Assembly (NCBI GenBank): GCA_963728395.1
Contig: CAVSJJ010000006.1
Span: 62,001-126,000, forward strand
Source: CAVSJJ01 sp963728395
GTDB taxonomy: Bacteria; Actinomycetota; Actinomycetes; Actinomycetales; Dermatophilaceae
Direction: 5' to 3'
DNA: 64,000 nt
The position numbers and the translations under genes are program-made. Positions 15,173 through 22,353 of this stretch are shown here, piece after piece; position 1 is the first letter of the stretch; every line of letters starts with the position of its first letter. Below the pieces are notes generated by a model. The model searched no databases. It saw only the letters and a program-made list of their open reading frames with translations, and was not told the origin of the DNA.

Positions 15173-16753
15173 CTAGGGGCGCAGGACGGCCTCGGCGGCG
15201 CCACCACCGGCCGTCGTCGCGACGCCCTCGACGTCGACGGGGCGGCTGCGGGCGCCGGTCGGCTCGGTGTCCTCGAGGTCGACGGGCAGCTGGAGCTCGA
15301 GGACGCCCTTGCCGAGCCGGCCCTCGGAGGGCAGCTCGATGGGGTACTCGCCGGTGAAGCAGGCCGTGCAGAGGCTGCCGGCCTCCTGCCCCGTCGCGGC
15401 GACCATGCCGCGCTCGCTGATGTAGCCCAGGCTGTCGGCGCCGATGGAGTTGCAGACCTCCTCGACCCCGATCCCGGTGGCGATCAGCTCGGCCCGGGTC
15501 GCGAAGTCGATGCCGTAGAAGCACGGCCAGCGCACCGGCGGCGAGGAGATCCGGACATGGACCTCGGCCGCGCCGGCCTCGCGGAGCATCCGGACCAGCG
15601 CCCGCTGGGTGTTGCCCCGGACGATGGAGTCGTCGACAACGACGAGCCGCTTGCCCCGGATGACCTCCTTGAGCGGGTTGAGCTTGAGCCGGATGCCCAG
15701 CTGACGGATCGTCTGCGACGGCTGGATGAAGGTCCGCCCGACGTAGGCGTTCTTGACCAGCCCCTGGCCGTAGGGGATGCCGGACTCCTGGGCGTAGCCG
15801 ATCGCCGCCGGCGTGCCCGACTCGGGCGTCGGGATGACGAGGTCGGCGTCGACGGGGTGCTCCCGGGCGAGGGTGCGGCCCATCTCGACCCGCCCCTCGT
15901 GGACGACCCGACCGCCGATCGTCGTGTCCGGCCGGGCGAGGTAGACGAACTCGAAGACGCACCCCGTGGGTGTCGCGGGGGCGAACCGCTGGGAGCGCAG
16001 GCCGTTCTCGTCGATGGCGACGAGCTCGCCCGGCTCGACCTCGCGGATGAAGGAGGCCCCGACGATGTCGAGACCGGCCGTCTCGGAGGCGATCACCCAG
16101 CCGCGCTCGAGTCGGCCGATGACCAGCGGACGGACGCCGTGCGGGTCGCGGGCGGCATACAGGGTGTGCTCGTCCATGAAGACGAAGTTGAACGCACCAC
16201 GCAGCCGCGGCAGCACCTCGAGCGCGGCGCCCTCGAGCGAGCGGTCGGGGTTCTCGGCGAGCAGGGCGGTGACCAGGGCCGTGTCGGTCGTGTTGCCCCG
16301 GGCGAGCTCACCGCGGTAGCGGTCCGCGCGCCGTAGGTCGGCGACGAGGTCACGCAGCTCGGCCGAGTTGATGAGGTTGCCGTTGTGGGCGAGGGCGACG
16401 GTGCCGCCGTGGTGGCCACCGAGGGTCGGCTGGGCGTTCTCCCACGTCGAGCCGCCGGTCGTCGAGTACCGGCAGTGCCCGATCGCGAGATGTCCCGGCA
16501 GCGTCGCGAGGGAGCGCTCGTCGAACACCTGGGAGACCAGGCCCATGTCCTTGTAGACGAGGAGACGCTGGCCGTCCGAGGTCGCGATGCCGGCCGACTC
16601 CTGGCCCCGGTGCTGCAGGGCGTACAGGCCGTAGTAGGTCAGCTTGGCGACGTCCTCGCCGGGAGCCCAGACGCCGAAGACCCCGCAGGCGTCCTGCGGG
16701 CCCTTCTCAGCCGGCATGAGGTCGTGGGTCAGCCGTCCGTCACCACGTGGCAC
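15173..16753 (-). CDS. purF: Amidophosphoribosyltransferase
   Basis: 526-residue first enzyme of purine synthesis, transferring glutamine nitrogen to PRPP. A 22-residue propeptide precedes the catalytic Cys23 (DACGVFGVW), which must be exposed by processing. Glutaminase motifs ALQHRGQESAG, CRYSTTG and LAHNGNL follow. The PRPP site is VVVDDSIVRGNT. C-terminal LCTACFTGEYP supplies two cysteines of the 4Fe-4S cluster of B. subtilis-type enzymes. The GTG start at 16753 fits the conserved actinobacterial N-terminus (RGDGRLTHDL). The last 30 residues are a non-conserved tail. Confidence 0.96.
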   Translation of the reverse strand: MPRGDGRLTHDLMPAEKGPQDACGVFGVWAPGEDVAKLTYYGLYALQHRGQESAGIATSDGQRLLVYKDMGLVSQVFDERSLATLPGHLAIGHCRYSTTGGSTWENAQPTLGGHHGGTVALAHNGNLINSAELRDLVADLRRADRYRGELARGNTTDTALVTALLAENPDRSLEGAALEVLPRLRGAFNFVFMDEHTLYAARDPHGVRPLVIGRLERGWVIASETAGLDIVGASFIREVEPGELVAIDENGLRSQRFAPATPTGCVFEFVYLARPDTTIGGRVVHEGRVEMGRTLAREHPVDADLVIPTPESGTPAAIGYAQESGIPYGQGLVKNAYVGRTFIQPSQTIRQLGIRLKLNPLKEVIRGKRLVVVDDSIVRGNTQRALVRMLREAGAAEVHVRISSPPVRWPCFYGIDFATRAELIATGIGVEEVCNSIGADSLGYISERGMVAATGQEAGSLCTACFTGEYPIELPSEGRLGKGVLELQLPVDLEDTEPTGARSRPVDVEGVATTAGGGAAEAVLRP

Positions 16754-16801
16754 GCGGCCCAGTTTCGCACAGGGGGCTGGCAGCGCCGAGCCGCGACCGC
16801 C

Positions 16802-17041
16802 TCAGTCTCGCCGGTCGAGCAGGACCGCGAGCACGGCGGCGGCGAGCCCGAAGAGCAGGGCGCCGAGCAGGCCGACGTACATGACGGCCTGGTACTCGCT
16901 GTAGGTGTAGCCCGCGGGATAGGTCGGCGAGTTGCCCTCGAGCGCGTGGGTCATCGCGATGAGCCCGCCGAGGACGAAGCCGACGAGGGCACCGGTGATG
17001 ATGAACCGCGCGAAGTTCGGTGAGCGCCTGCGAGATGACAC
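16802..17041 (-). CDS. Small two-helix membrane protein
   Basis: 79-residue hypothetical protein with a basic N-terminus (SSRRRSPNFARF) and two hydrophobic segments (FIITGALVGFVLGGLIAM and VMYVGLLGALLFGLAAAVLA) joined by a polar loop, PTYPAGYTYSEYQ. The GTG at 17041 is chosen because the coding pattern begins there. It is 48 bp upstream of purF on the same strand and may be co-transcribed with it. No function is known. Confidence 0.65.
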   Translation of the reverse strand: MSSRRRSPNFARFIITGALVGFVLGGLIAMTHALEGNSPTYPAGYTYSEYQAVMYVGLLGALLFGLAAAVLAVLLDRRD

Positions 17042-17102
17042 GGTGATTACGGTACGTCCTCCGGGCTCGGAGGCACCCACCCGGTGCAGACACAATCGAG
17101 GG

Positions 17103-18728
17103 ATGACCCCGACCACCGCCCCCGCGCAGCCCTCGCCGCCGCGGACGACGACGCGACCGCCGGCCCGCTGGTATGCCGCGGCCGCCGCCCTCGCCGCCCT
17201 CGCGGGCGCCGGCACAGGTCACCTCCTCGCCGCGCTCGTCGCGCCGAGCGCCTCGCCGGTGGCTGCGGTGGGGTCGGTCGTCATCGATGCCACCCCCACG
17301 CCGGTCAAGGAGTGGGCCATCTCGATCTTCGGCACCGCCGACAAGATCGTCCTCGTCGTCTCGGTCACCGTCGTCACCCTCGCCGTCGCCGCGCTCATCG
17401 GGCTGCTCGCCCGGGCCCGGCGCACGGTCGGCCTCCTGCTTCTGGTCCTCCTTGCGGCCCTGGCCGCGGCCGCCGGGATCTCCCGGCCACCCGGAGGGCC
17501 GCTCGCGGCACTGCCCGGCCTCGGGACCGCCGGAGTCGGCCTCACCGTCCTGGCCGCCCTCGCCTCCCGGCTCGACCGGCTGGACCGGCCCACCCGGGCG
17601 GGCCGGGAAGCCCGGGAGCCCGACGACGCGTCCGACGACGCCGGGCCCGCCACGCCGCCCGACGGGGACCGTCGCGCCACCAGGCGGCAGGTCGTGCTCA
17701 TCGCCGGGGGCGCCGGCGCGGCCGCCCTCGTCGGGGGCGGTGTCGGCCAGGCGCTCGCCGGCCGGGCGAACCCGGCCACGGTGAGCCTGCCGGAGCCGGT
17801 GAGCCCACTCCCACCGCTGCCGACCGGCCTCGACGCCAGCGTGCCGGGGGTCTCGCCCTTCCGGACCCCGAACCCCGACTTCTACCGGATCGACACCGCC
17901 CTGATCCTGCCCCGGGTCAGCCCCGCCGACTGGACCCTCACCGTCGACGGCGAGGTCGACCACGAGGTCTCGCTCTCCTACGCCGACCTCACGGCAATGC
18001 CGATGGTCGAGAAGGACATCACCCTCATGTGCGTCTCGAACGAGGTCGGCGGCGACCTCGTCGGCTCGGCCCGGTGGCTCGGCGTCCCGGTGCGCGAGGT
18101 TCTGGCCCGGGCGGGGATCCGGGCGAGCGTCGACCAGATCCTCAGCACGTCCGTGGACGGGATGACGATCTCGACGCCGATCGAGGCGCTGACGGACGAC
18201 CGCGACGCCCTGCTCGCCGTCGCGATGAACGGCGCGCCGCTGCCGACCGAGCACGGCTTCCCGGTCCGGCTCGTCACGCCCGGCCTCTACGGCTTCGTCG
18301 GCGCGACGAAGTGGCTCGCCCGGATGACGGCGACGACGTATGCCGCGCGCCAGGCCTACTGGACCGAGCGCGGGTGGGCGACCGACGCCCCCTGCCTGAC
18401 CGAGTCCCGGATCGACACCCCCCGCCGCGGCGACTCGCTCTCCCCCGGCCGGGTCCTCGTCGGCGGCGTCGCCTGGGCGCAGGGTCGGGGCATCACCAAG
18501 GTCGAGGTCCGCGTCGACGACGGGCCCTGGCGCCGGGCCACCCTCGGGCCGGACGCCGGGATCGACTACTGGCGCCAGTGGTACCTGGCGTGGGCGGCGA
18601 ACCGGGGCGAGCACTCGCTCGCCGTGCGGGCCACCGACGGCCTCGGCGACGTCCAGACCGTCGCGACGGCGCCGCCGTTCCCGCGGGGCGCGACCGGCTG
18701 GGACACGGTCGAGGTGTCGGTGGGCTGA
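17103..18728 (+). CDS. Membrane-anchored molybdopterin oxidoreductase of the sulfite-oxidase fold
   Basis: 541 residues. The first 225 hold about four hydrophobic segments, the last preceded by an internal twin-arginine-like TRRQVVLIAGG. A soluble sulfite-oxidase-type Moco domain follows, with the Mo-ligand cysteine at Cys310 in MCVSNEVGGDLVG, then RWLGVPVREVL, ARMTATTYAARQAYW and a C-terminal dimerisation domain (ITKVEVRVDDGPWRRA). Members of this group are periplasmic reductases or dehydrogenases; the electron partner and substrate are unknown. The ATG at 17103 follows GAGGG closely. It may draw on molybdate imported by modABC. Confidence 0.85.
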   Translation: MTPTTAPAQPSPPRTTTRPPARWYAAAAALAALAGAGTGHLLAALVAPSASPVAAVGSVVIDATPTPVKEWAISIFGTADKIVLVVSVTVVTLAVAALIGLLARARRTVGLLLLVLLAALAAAAGISRPPGGPLAALPGLGTAGVGLTVLAALASRLDRLDRPTRAGREAREPDDASDDAGPATPPDGDRRATRRQVVLIAGGAGAAALVGGGVGQALAGRANPATVSLPEPVSPLPPLPTGLDASVPGVSPFRTPNPDFYRIDTALILPRVSPADWTLTVDGEVDHEVSLSYADLTAMPMVEKDITLMCVSNEVGGDLVGSARWLGVPVREVLARAGIRASVDQILSTSVDGMTISTPIEALTDDRDALLAVAMNGAPLPTEHGFPVRLVTPGLYGFVGATKWLARMTATTYAARQAYWTERGWATDAPCLTESRIDTPRRGDSLSPGRVLVGGVAWAQGRGITKVEVRVDDGPWRRATLGPDAGIDYWRQWYLAWAANRGEHSLAVRATDGLGDVQTVATAPPFPRGATGWDTVEVSVG

Positions 18729-18764
18729 GCGACCCGTCCGCGACCGCCGACCGGCCCGCCGCTC

Positions 18765-19163
18765 TCATTCCCCCCGCAGGAGCCGCACGAGCCGCGCGAG
18801 CGGGCCGGCCCGCACCTCGTCGGGGCTGCGGTGGTGTGCCGGCCGGGGCGCCGCCTCCGGATCGGCCGGCCGCAGCAGCTGGGCGTCGTGACCGTAGTGC
18901 CGCAGGGTCTGCGACACCCGCTCGAGGAGGGCGTCGACCTCCCGCTCGTCGTAGCCCCCGCGCGGCGACGTCGTCGTGAAGAGCGTGGCGTCGATCTCCT
19001 CGGGGGTCATCACTCCGCCCGGGACGGCTCCTGCGCCCTCCTCGATCTGCCGCAGCGTCGCGGCGACCCGGTCGAGCAGCTCGTCGACCTCGCGCTGGTC
19101 GTAGCCGCGACGCAGGGTCGCAGCGGTGAACCGCACGCGCTCGACGTCCTTCGCGGTCAGCAT
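18765..19163 (-). CDS. Protein with two tandem DivIVA-like motifs
   Basis: 132 residues with two copies of the DivIVA N-terminal signature: VRFTAATLRRGYDQREVDEL near residue 9 and TLFTTTSPRGGYDEREVDAL near residue 61. Each is followed by a short helical segment. The C-terminus is basic (ARLVRLLRGE). DivIVA domains bind curved membrane at poles and septa, but full-length Wag31/DivIVA has one such motif plus long coiled coil, absent here. The ATG at 19163 has GGGAGAG upstream. It starts 23 bp after the sterol-carrier gene. Confidence 0.8.
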   Translation of the reverse strand: MLTAKDVERVRFTAATLRRGYDQREVDELLDRVAATLRQIEEGAGAVPGGVMTPEEIDATLFTTTSPRGGYDEREVDALLERVSQTLRHYGHDAQLLRPADPEAAPRPAHHRSPDEVRAGPLARLVRLLRGE

Positions 19164-19186
19164 CGACTCTCCCCGTCTCCCGGCTA

Positions 19187-19564
19187 TCAGCGCCCGGGGT
19201 CCTCGATCACCGGCAGGTGGGCCGCGAGGTCGGCGCGCGTCCCGCTCACCCGGAGCCGGCCGGACTCCATCGCCTCGGCCCAGGCCGCCCGTCCGGTCGC
19301 CAGGGCCAGCCAGGTCTGTGGGTCGGTCTCGACGACGTTGGGCGGCGTGCCGCGGGTATGCCGCGGGCCGTCGACGCACTGCGCGGCGGCATACGGGGGC
19401 ACCCGTACCTCGACGCTGCGGCCGGGGGCGACCACGCTCAGCTCCTCGACCGTGAAGCGGACCGCCGTCGCGAGCGTCTGCCGGTCCACGGCGTCGCCCC
19501 GGACCAGCCAGAGGGCGAGCGCGGCTCGTCCGGCCTCGACGGGGACTCGGCGGCGCGGCGGCAT
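19187..19564 (-). CDS. Sterol-carrier-protein-like small protein
   Basis: 125 residues resembling the SCP2-like C-terminal domain of actinobacterial maleylpyruvate-isomerase-type proteins: RFTVEELSVVAPGRSVEVRV, VETDPQTWLALATGR and the closing GTRADLAAHLPVI. The N-terminal helper domain is missing, so it is a stand-alone SCP fold. The ATG at 19564 lies within a GTATGCCGC copy. It probably shares a transcript with the DivIVA-like gene. Ligand unknown. Confidence 0.75.
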   Translation of the reverse strand: MPPRRRVPVEAGRAALALWLVRGDAVDRQTLATAVRFTVEELSVVAPGRSVEVRVPPYAAAQCVDGPRHTRGTPPNVVETDPQTWLALATGRAAWAEAMESGRLRVSGTRADLAAHLPVIEDPGR

Positions 19565-19630
19565 ACGCCAGATCGTGCCATGCGGGGGGGCCGGGGGAGG
19601 CCCCGGCAGTGGCCGATCACCGAGGTGGCG

Positions 19631-19692
19631 GTGACGATGACGTTCACCGGCAGGGCGAGCGGGGCGACGCTCACCCTGCCGGTCATCATCAC
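19631..19692. repeat. 62-bp two-part palindrome in a divergent promoter gap
   Basis: Outer arms GTGACGATGAC and GTCATCATCAC (one mismatch) enclose inner arms CCGGCAGGGCGAGC and GCTCACCCTGCCGG (one mismatch) around an 8-nt loop. It lies between the sterol-carrier gene (minus) and the spermidine-synthase-like gene (plus), so it may be an operator or an RNA hairpin. Confidence 0.65.
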
Positions 19693-19758
19693 CGAGGTGG
19701 GCCGCCGCCGTCGCCCCCGCTCCGCCTCCGGGCGTCCTCGGCCGGTAGCGTTCCCGGC

Positions 19759-20574
19759 GTGGCCGGGGATCCGGAGCTGGTCGAGGACGAGCGCGGCGGG
19801 TGGCTCGTCGTCGTCGACGGCTATGCCCAGTCGCACGTCGACCTCGCCGACCCCGAGGACCTCGCCTTCGAGTACGTCGCACACATGGCGACGGTGCTGG
19901 ACGCCCTGACGAGCGGGCGGCTCGCCACGACGCACGTCGGTGGCGGCGGTCTCACCGTCGCCCGCTGGCTCCAGCAGGTGCGCCCCGGCTCGCCACAGAT
20001 CGTCCTCGAACCGAACGCCGCGATGACCGAGCGGGTGCGCCGTGACCTTCCGCTGCCCCGAGGCCACCGGATCCGGGTCCGCCCCGTCGACGGCCGCACC
20101 GGCGTGGCCCGGCTGCGCTCGGCGTCCGCCGACGTCGTCGTCCTCGACGCGTACGCCGACGGTCGGGTGCCGGCCGAGCTCGGGACCGTCGAGTTCCTCT
20201 CGGACCTCGCCCGGGTCCTGCGGCCGAGTGGTCTGCTGCTCGCCAACGTCGCCGACGAGCCGGGGCTGCGGTATGCCGCGCGGCTGGCTGCGGGGGCGCG
20301 CGCCGCCCTCGGGCACACGGCATACGTCGCGACGACGGAGGTCCTCAAGGGCAGACGGTTCGGCAACGGGGTCCTCGTCGCAGCCCGCTCGCCCGTCGAC
20401 GTCGCCGAGCTGCGCCGGCACACGGCCCGCTCACCGTTCCCGACCGGGGTGCTCGGTGACGCCGAGCTGCGCCGCCGGGTGCCGGACGCGCGGCCGTTCA
20501 CCGACGCCGCGTCCGCCCCCTCACCCCAGCCGCCGGCCTCGGCGGCCCGGGGCGGCGGCTGGCGGGTTCGCTGA
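19759..20574 (+). CDS. Spermidine-synthase-like SAM-dependent protein
   Basis: 271 residues with the polyamine-synthase fold: a GWLVVVDGYAQSHVDL N-terminal strand region, the SAM loop THVGGGGLTVARW, the acidic ligand residue in IVLEPNAAM, and DVVVLDAYADGRVP in place of the catalytic Asp region. No membrane domain is fused. Actinobacterial proteins of this type are common but mostly of unproven activity. GTG at 19759 is chosen as the first start consistent with the fold; ribosome site weak. The C-terminal 30 residues are low complexity. Confidence 0.75.
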   Translation: MAGDPELVEDERGGWLVVVDGYAQSHVDLADPEDLAFEYVAHMATVLDALTSGRLATTHVGGGGLTVARWLQQVRPGSPQIVLEPNAAMTERVRRDLPLPRGHRIRVRPVDGRTGVARLRSASADVVVLDAYADGRVPAELGTVEFLSDLARVLRPSGLLLANVADEPGLRYAARLAAGARAALGHTAYVATTEVLKGRRFGNGVLVAARSPVDVAELRRHTARSPFPTGVLGDAELRRRVPDARPFTDAASAPSPQPPASAARGGGWRVR

Positions 20575-20598
20575 CCGGCGCCGACCCGACGGCGTGCC

Positions 20599-20844
20599 TC
20601 AGGCGTCGTCGGACTTGCGGATGAAGAAGATGAGGTCCGTGCCGTCCTCGCCCTGGGAGACCATCTCGTTGCCGGTCGAGTCGGCCCAGGCCGGGATGTC
20701 GCTGAGGGCCCCCCGGTCGGTGGCCATGACCTTGAGGATCTGCCCGGGCGTCATCTTGCGCATCGCCTTCGTGGCGGCCATGACGGGCATCGGGCACATC
20801 AGCTCGCGGGCGTCGACGAGGACATCTTCGGTGATGTCGTTCAT
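20599..20844 (-). CDS. tusA: TusA-family sulfur carrier
   Basis: 81-residue sulfur-relay protein. The key motif is LMCPMPVM with Cys17 as the persulfide-carrying residue (CPxP). Such proteins accept and deliver sulfane sulfur in the cytoplasm. GAGGGAC precedes the ATG. It is the last gene of the minus-strand sulfur operon, 44 bp after the DsrE2-like gene, a pairing known from sulfur oxidisers. Confidence 0.92.
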   Translation of the reverse strand: MNDITEDVLVDARELMCPMPVMAATKAMRKMTPGQILKVMATDRGALSDIPAWADSTGNEMVSQGEDGTDLIFFIRKSDDA

Positions 20845-20888
20845 GGTGGGTCCCTCTCAGGCGGTGCGGGCGGCGGTCGGTGGGGCGG

Positions 20889-21479
20889 TCAGACGAACAG
20901 GGTGAGGTTGGACTTGCGGGCGTCGGCCATGAAGGCGGCGGCACCGCCGAACTCGACGCCCTCGATGAAGTCGCTCTGCTCGTAGCCGAAGACGTCGATC
21001 GTCATCTGGCAGCCGATGAGCCGGACCTCCATCTCCCGCGCCGTGTCGAGCAGGTCGCGGATCGTCGCGACGTTGTGCGAGGCGAAGCGCTGCTTCATCA
21101 TCCGCGAGGCCATCGAGACCATGCCGGGCATGGCGGACACGACGTCGGGGATGGGCACCGGCATCGGCATCGCGGGGTTGCCGACCGGGTCGACCTTGAG
21201 CTTCTTCTCGAAGTCCTTGTGGATGATGTTGAGGCCGTAGAAGGTGAAGAAGACGGCGACGTCCATCCCGACCGCCGCGGCCGCGTTGGCGAGGATGAGG
21301 GGCGGGTACGCCCAGTCCAGCGTCCCCTTGGACGCGACGATCGCGCCGGTACGCATCCCGGGGTCCTTCTTCAGGGCGGCCGTGACCTCCTCCTTGACGA
21401 TCCGGCGGACGTCGTCCTCGGTGAGCGGGCTCGTGGGTCCTGCGGCCGGCGTCGCGGCCGCCGCAACATCAGATGACAT
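20889..21479 (-). CDS. DsrE2-like sulfur-transfer protein
   Basis: 196 residues of the DsrE/DsrF-like fold, DsrE2 type: LDWAYPPLILANAAAA, VFFTFYGLNII, VDPVGNPAMPMPVPIPD, and the cysteine motif LIGCQMTIDVFGY. It ends with FGGAAAFMADARKS. The conserved Cys probably carries persulfide and exchanges with TusA. An acidic/basic helical extension of about 40 residues precedes the domain. The start ATG overlaps the end of the TorD-like gene by 11 bp, so they are coupled. Confidence 0.9.
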   Translation of the reverse strand: MSSDVAAAATPAAGPTSPLTEDDVRRIVKEEVTAALKKDPGMRTGAIVASKGTLDWAYPPLILANAAAAVGMDVAVFFTFYGLNIIHKDFEKKLKVDPVGNPAMPMPVPIPDVVSAMPGMVSMASRMMKQRFASHNVATIRDLLDTAREMEVRLIGCQMTIDVFGYEQSDFIEGVEFGGAAAFMADARKSNLTLFV

Positions 21480-22353
21480 CGGCGAGTACCTCCTGGACAG
21501 CGGTCTGCCGCGCGCGACATGCGGCGGCGGTGGCCTCGGCCCGGTCCGCCCAGAAGGCGGCGACGGGTCCGAGCATGGGGACGTCCTGGCGGTGGCGCTC
21601 GGCCCACCGGTCGGCGCGGGCGGCGAGCCAGTCCAGGACCGCCGAGGCGTCCTGCTCGAGCATCGAGGCGAGGATGAACGCCCGCTCCCCGACCCGCAGG
21701 CCCAGGGCGTTCTCGCGGGCGCAGTCGGCCAGGTCACCGCGGGTGAGGACGATCCCGCTGCGGACCGGCGAGAGCAGGGCCTGGGCGAGATCCCGGGCGC
21801 CGTCGATGTGCTCGGGCAGTCCGGGAGCCTCGGCGAAGTGCCGCGGTGTCGTCTCGGCCGGCTCGAGGTCGGCGGCCTCGGCGAGGAGGACCTCGACGAG
21901 CAGCGCGGCCCAGTCGGCGTAGTAGGCAGAGCCGGCCCCCTCGACGGCGCGGGCGAAGGCGGGGACCCAGGAGAGCAGGTGCTCCCAGAGCAGCACGCCG
22001 CGGGCGCGTCGGCGCAGCGCGGCCCGGGCCGGGTCGGTCTCGGCCGCCTCGGCTTCGGCGAGCGCGGCATACAGGCCGAGCAGGGCCGCGAGATGGTCCG
22101 GCTCGGCCGGAGGCACCTGGCCGACCGCGCGCCAGAAGCCGGCGATCCGGTCCGCCGCCTCGCCGCCGAGCATCCCCTCCGGGCCGAGGTAGACCGCGGC
22201 ATACGGGACCGCCTGGAAGCCGAGGACGTGGGTGAACTCCGGCGCCTCCGGCAGCGCGCCGAGGTCGAGGGCGTCGCTGACGACCCGGTGCGAGGGGTGC
22301 GGTGTCTCGGAGAGGACGGCGAGGGCGAGGAGCAGGTCGGCGCCGGGGCTCAT
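21469..22353 (-). CDS. TorD/DmsD-type chaperone for the molybdoenzyme
   Basis: 294-residue mostly helical protein with a TorD-like pattern (LLGLYAALAEAEAAETDP, LLWEHLLSWVPAFARAV, YYADWAALLVEVLL). These chaperones bind the apo catalytic subunit and help cofactor insertion. Its ATG at 22353 overlaps the stop of the catalytic-subunit gene (ATGA), which supports a dedicated role. It is longer than typical TorD (about 200) because of an extra C-terminal helical part (about residues 220-294). Confidence 0.8.
   Translation of the reverse strand: MSPGADLLLALAVLSETPHPSHRVVSDALDLGALPEAPEFTHVLGFQAVPYAAVYLGPEGMLGGEAADRIAGFWRAVGQVPPAEPDHLAALLGLYAALAEAEAAETDPARAALRRRARGVLLWEHLLSWVPAFARAVEGAGSAYYADWAALLVEVLLAEAADLEPAETTPRHFAEAPGLPEHIDGARDLAQALLSPVRSGIVLTRGDLADCARENALGLRVGERAFILASMLEQDASAVLDWLAARADRWAERHRQDVPMLGPVAAFWADRAEATAAACRARQTAVQEVLADVI

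Noticed and set aside
12723..15962. A minus-strand open frame of over 1000 codons covering purM, the palindromic elements and the antisense of the nuclease-like and purF genes.
   Set aside because: Only the purM part (12723-13847) shows protein-family motifs; the rest is low-complexity Arg/Pro-rich sequence typical of high-GC antisense frames.
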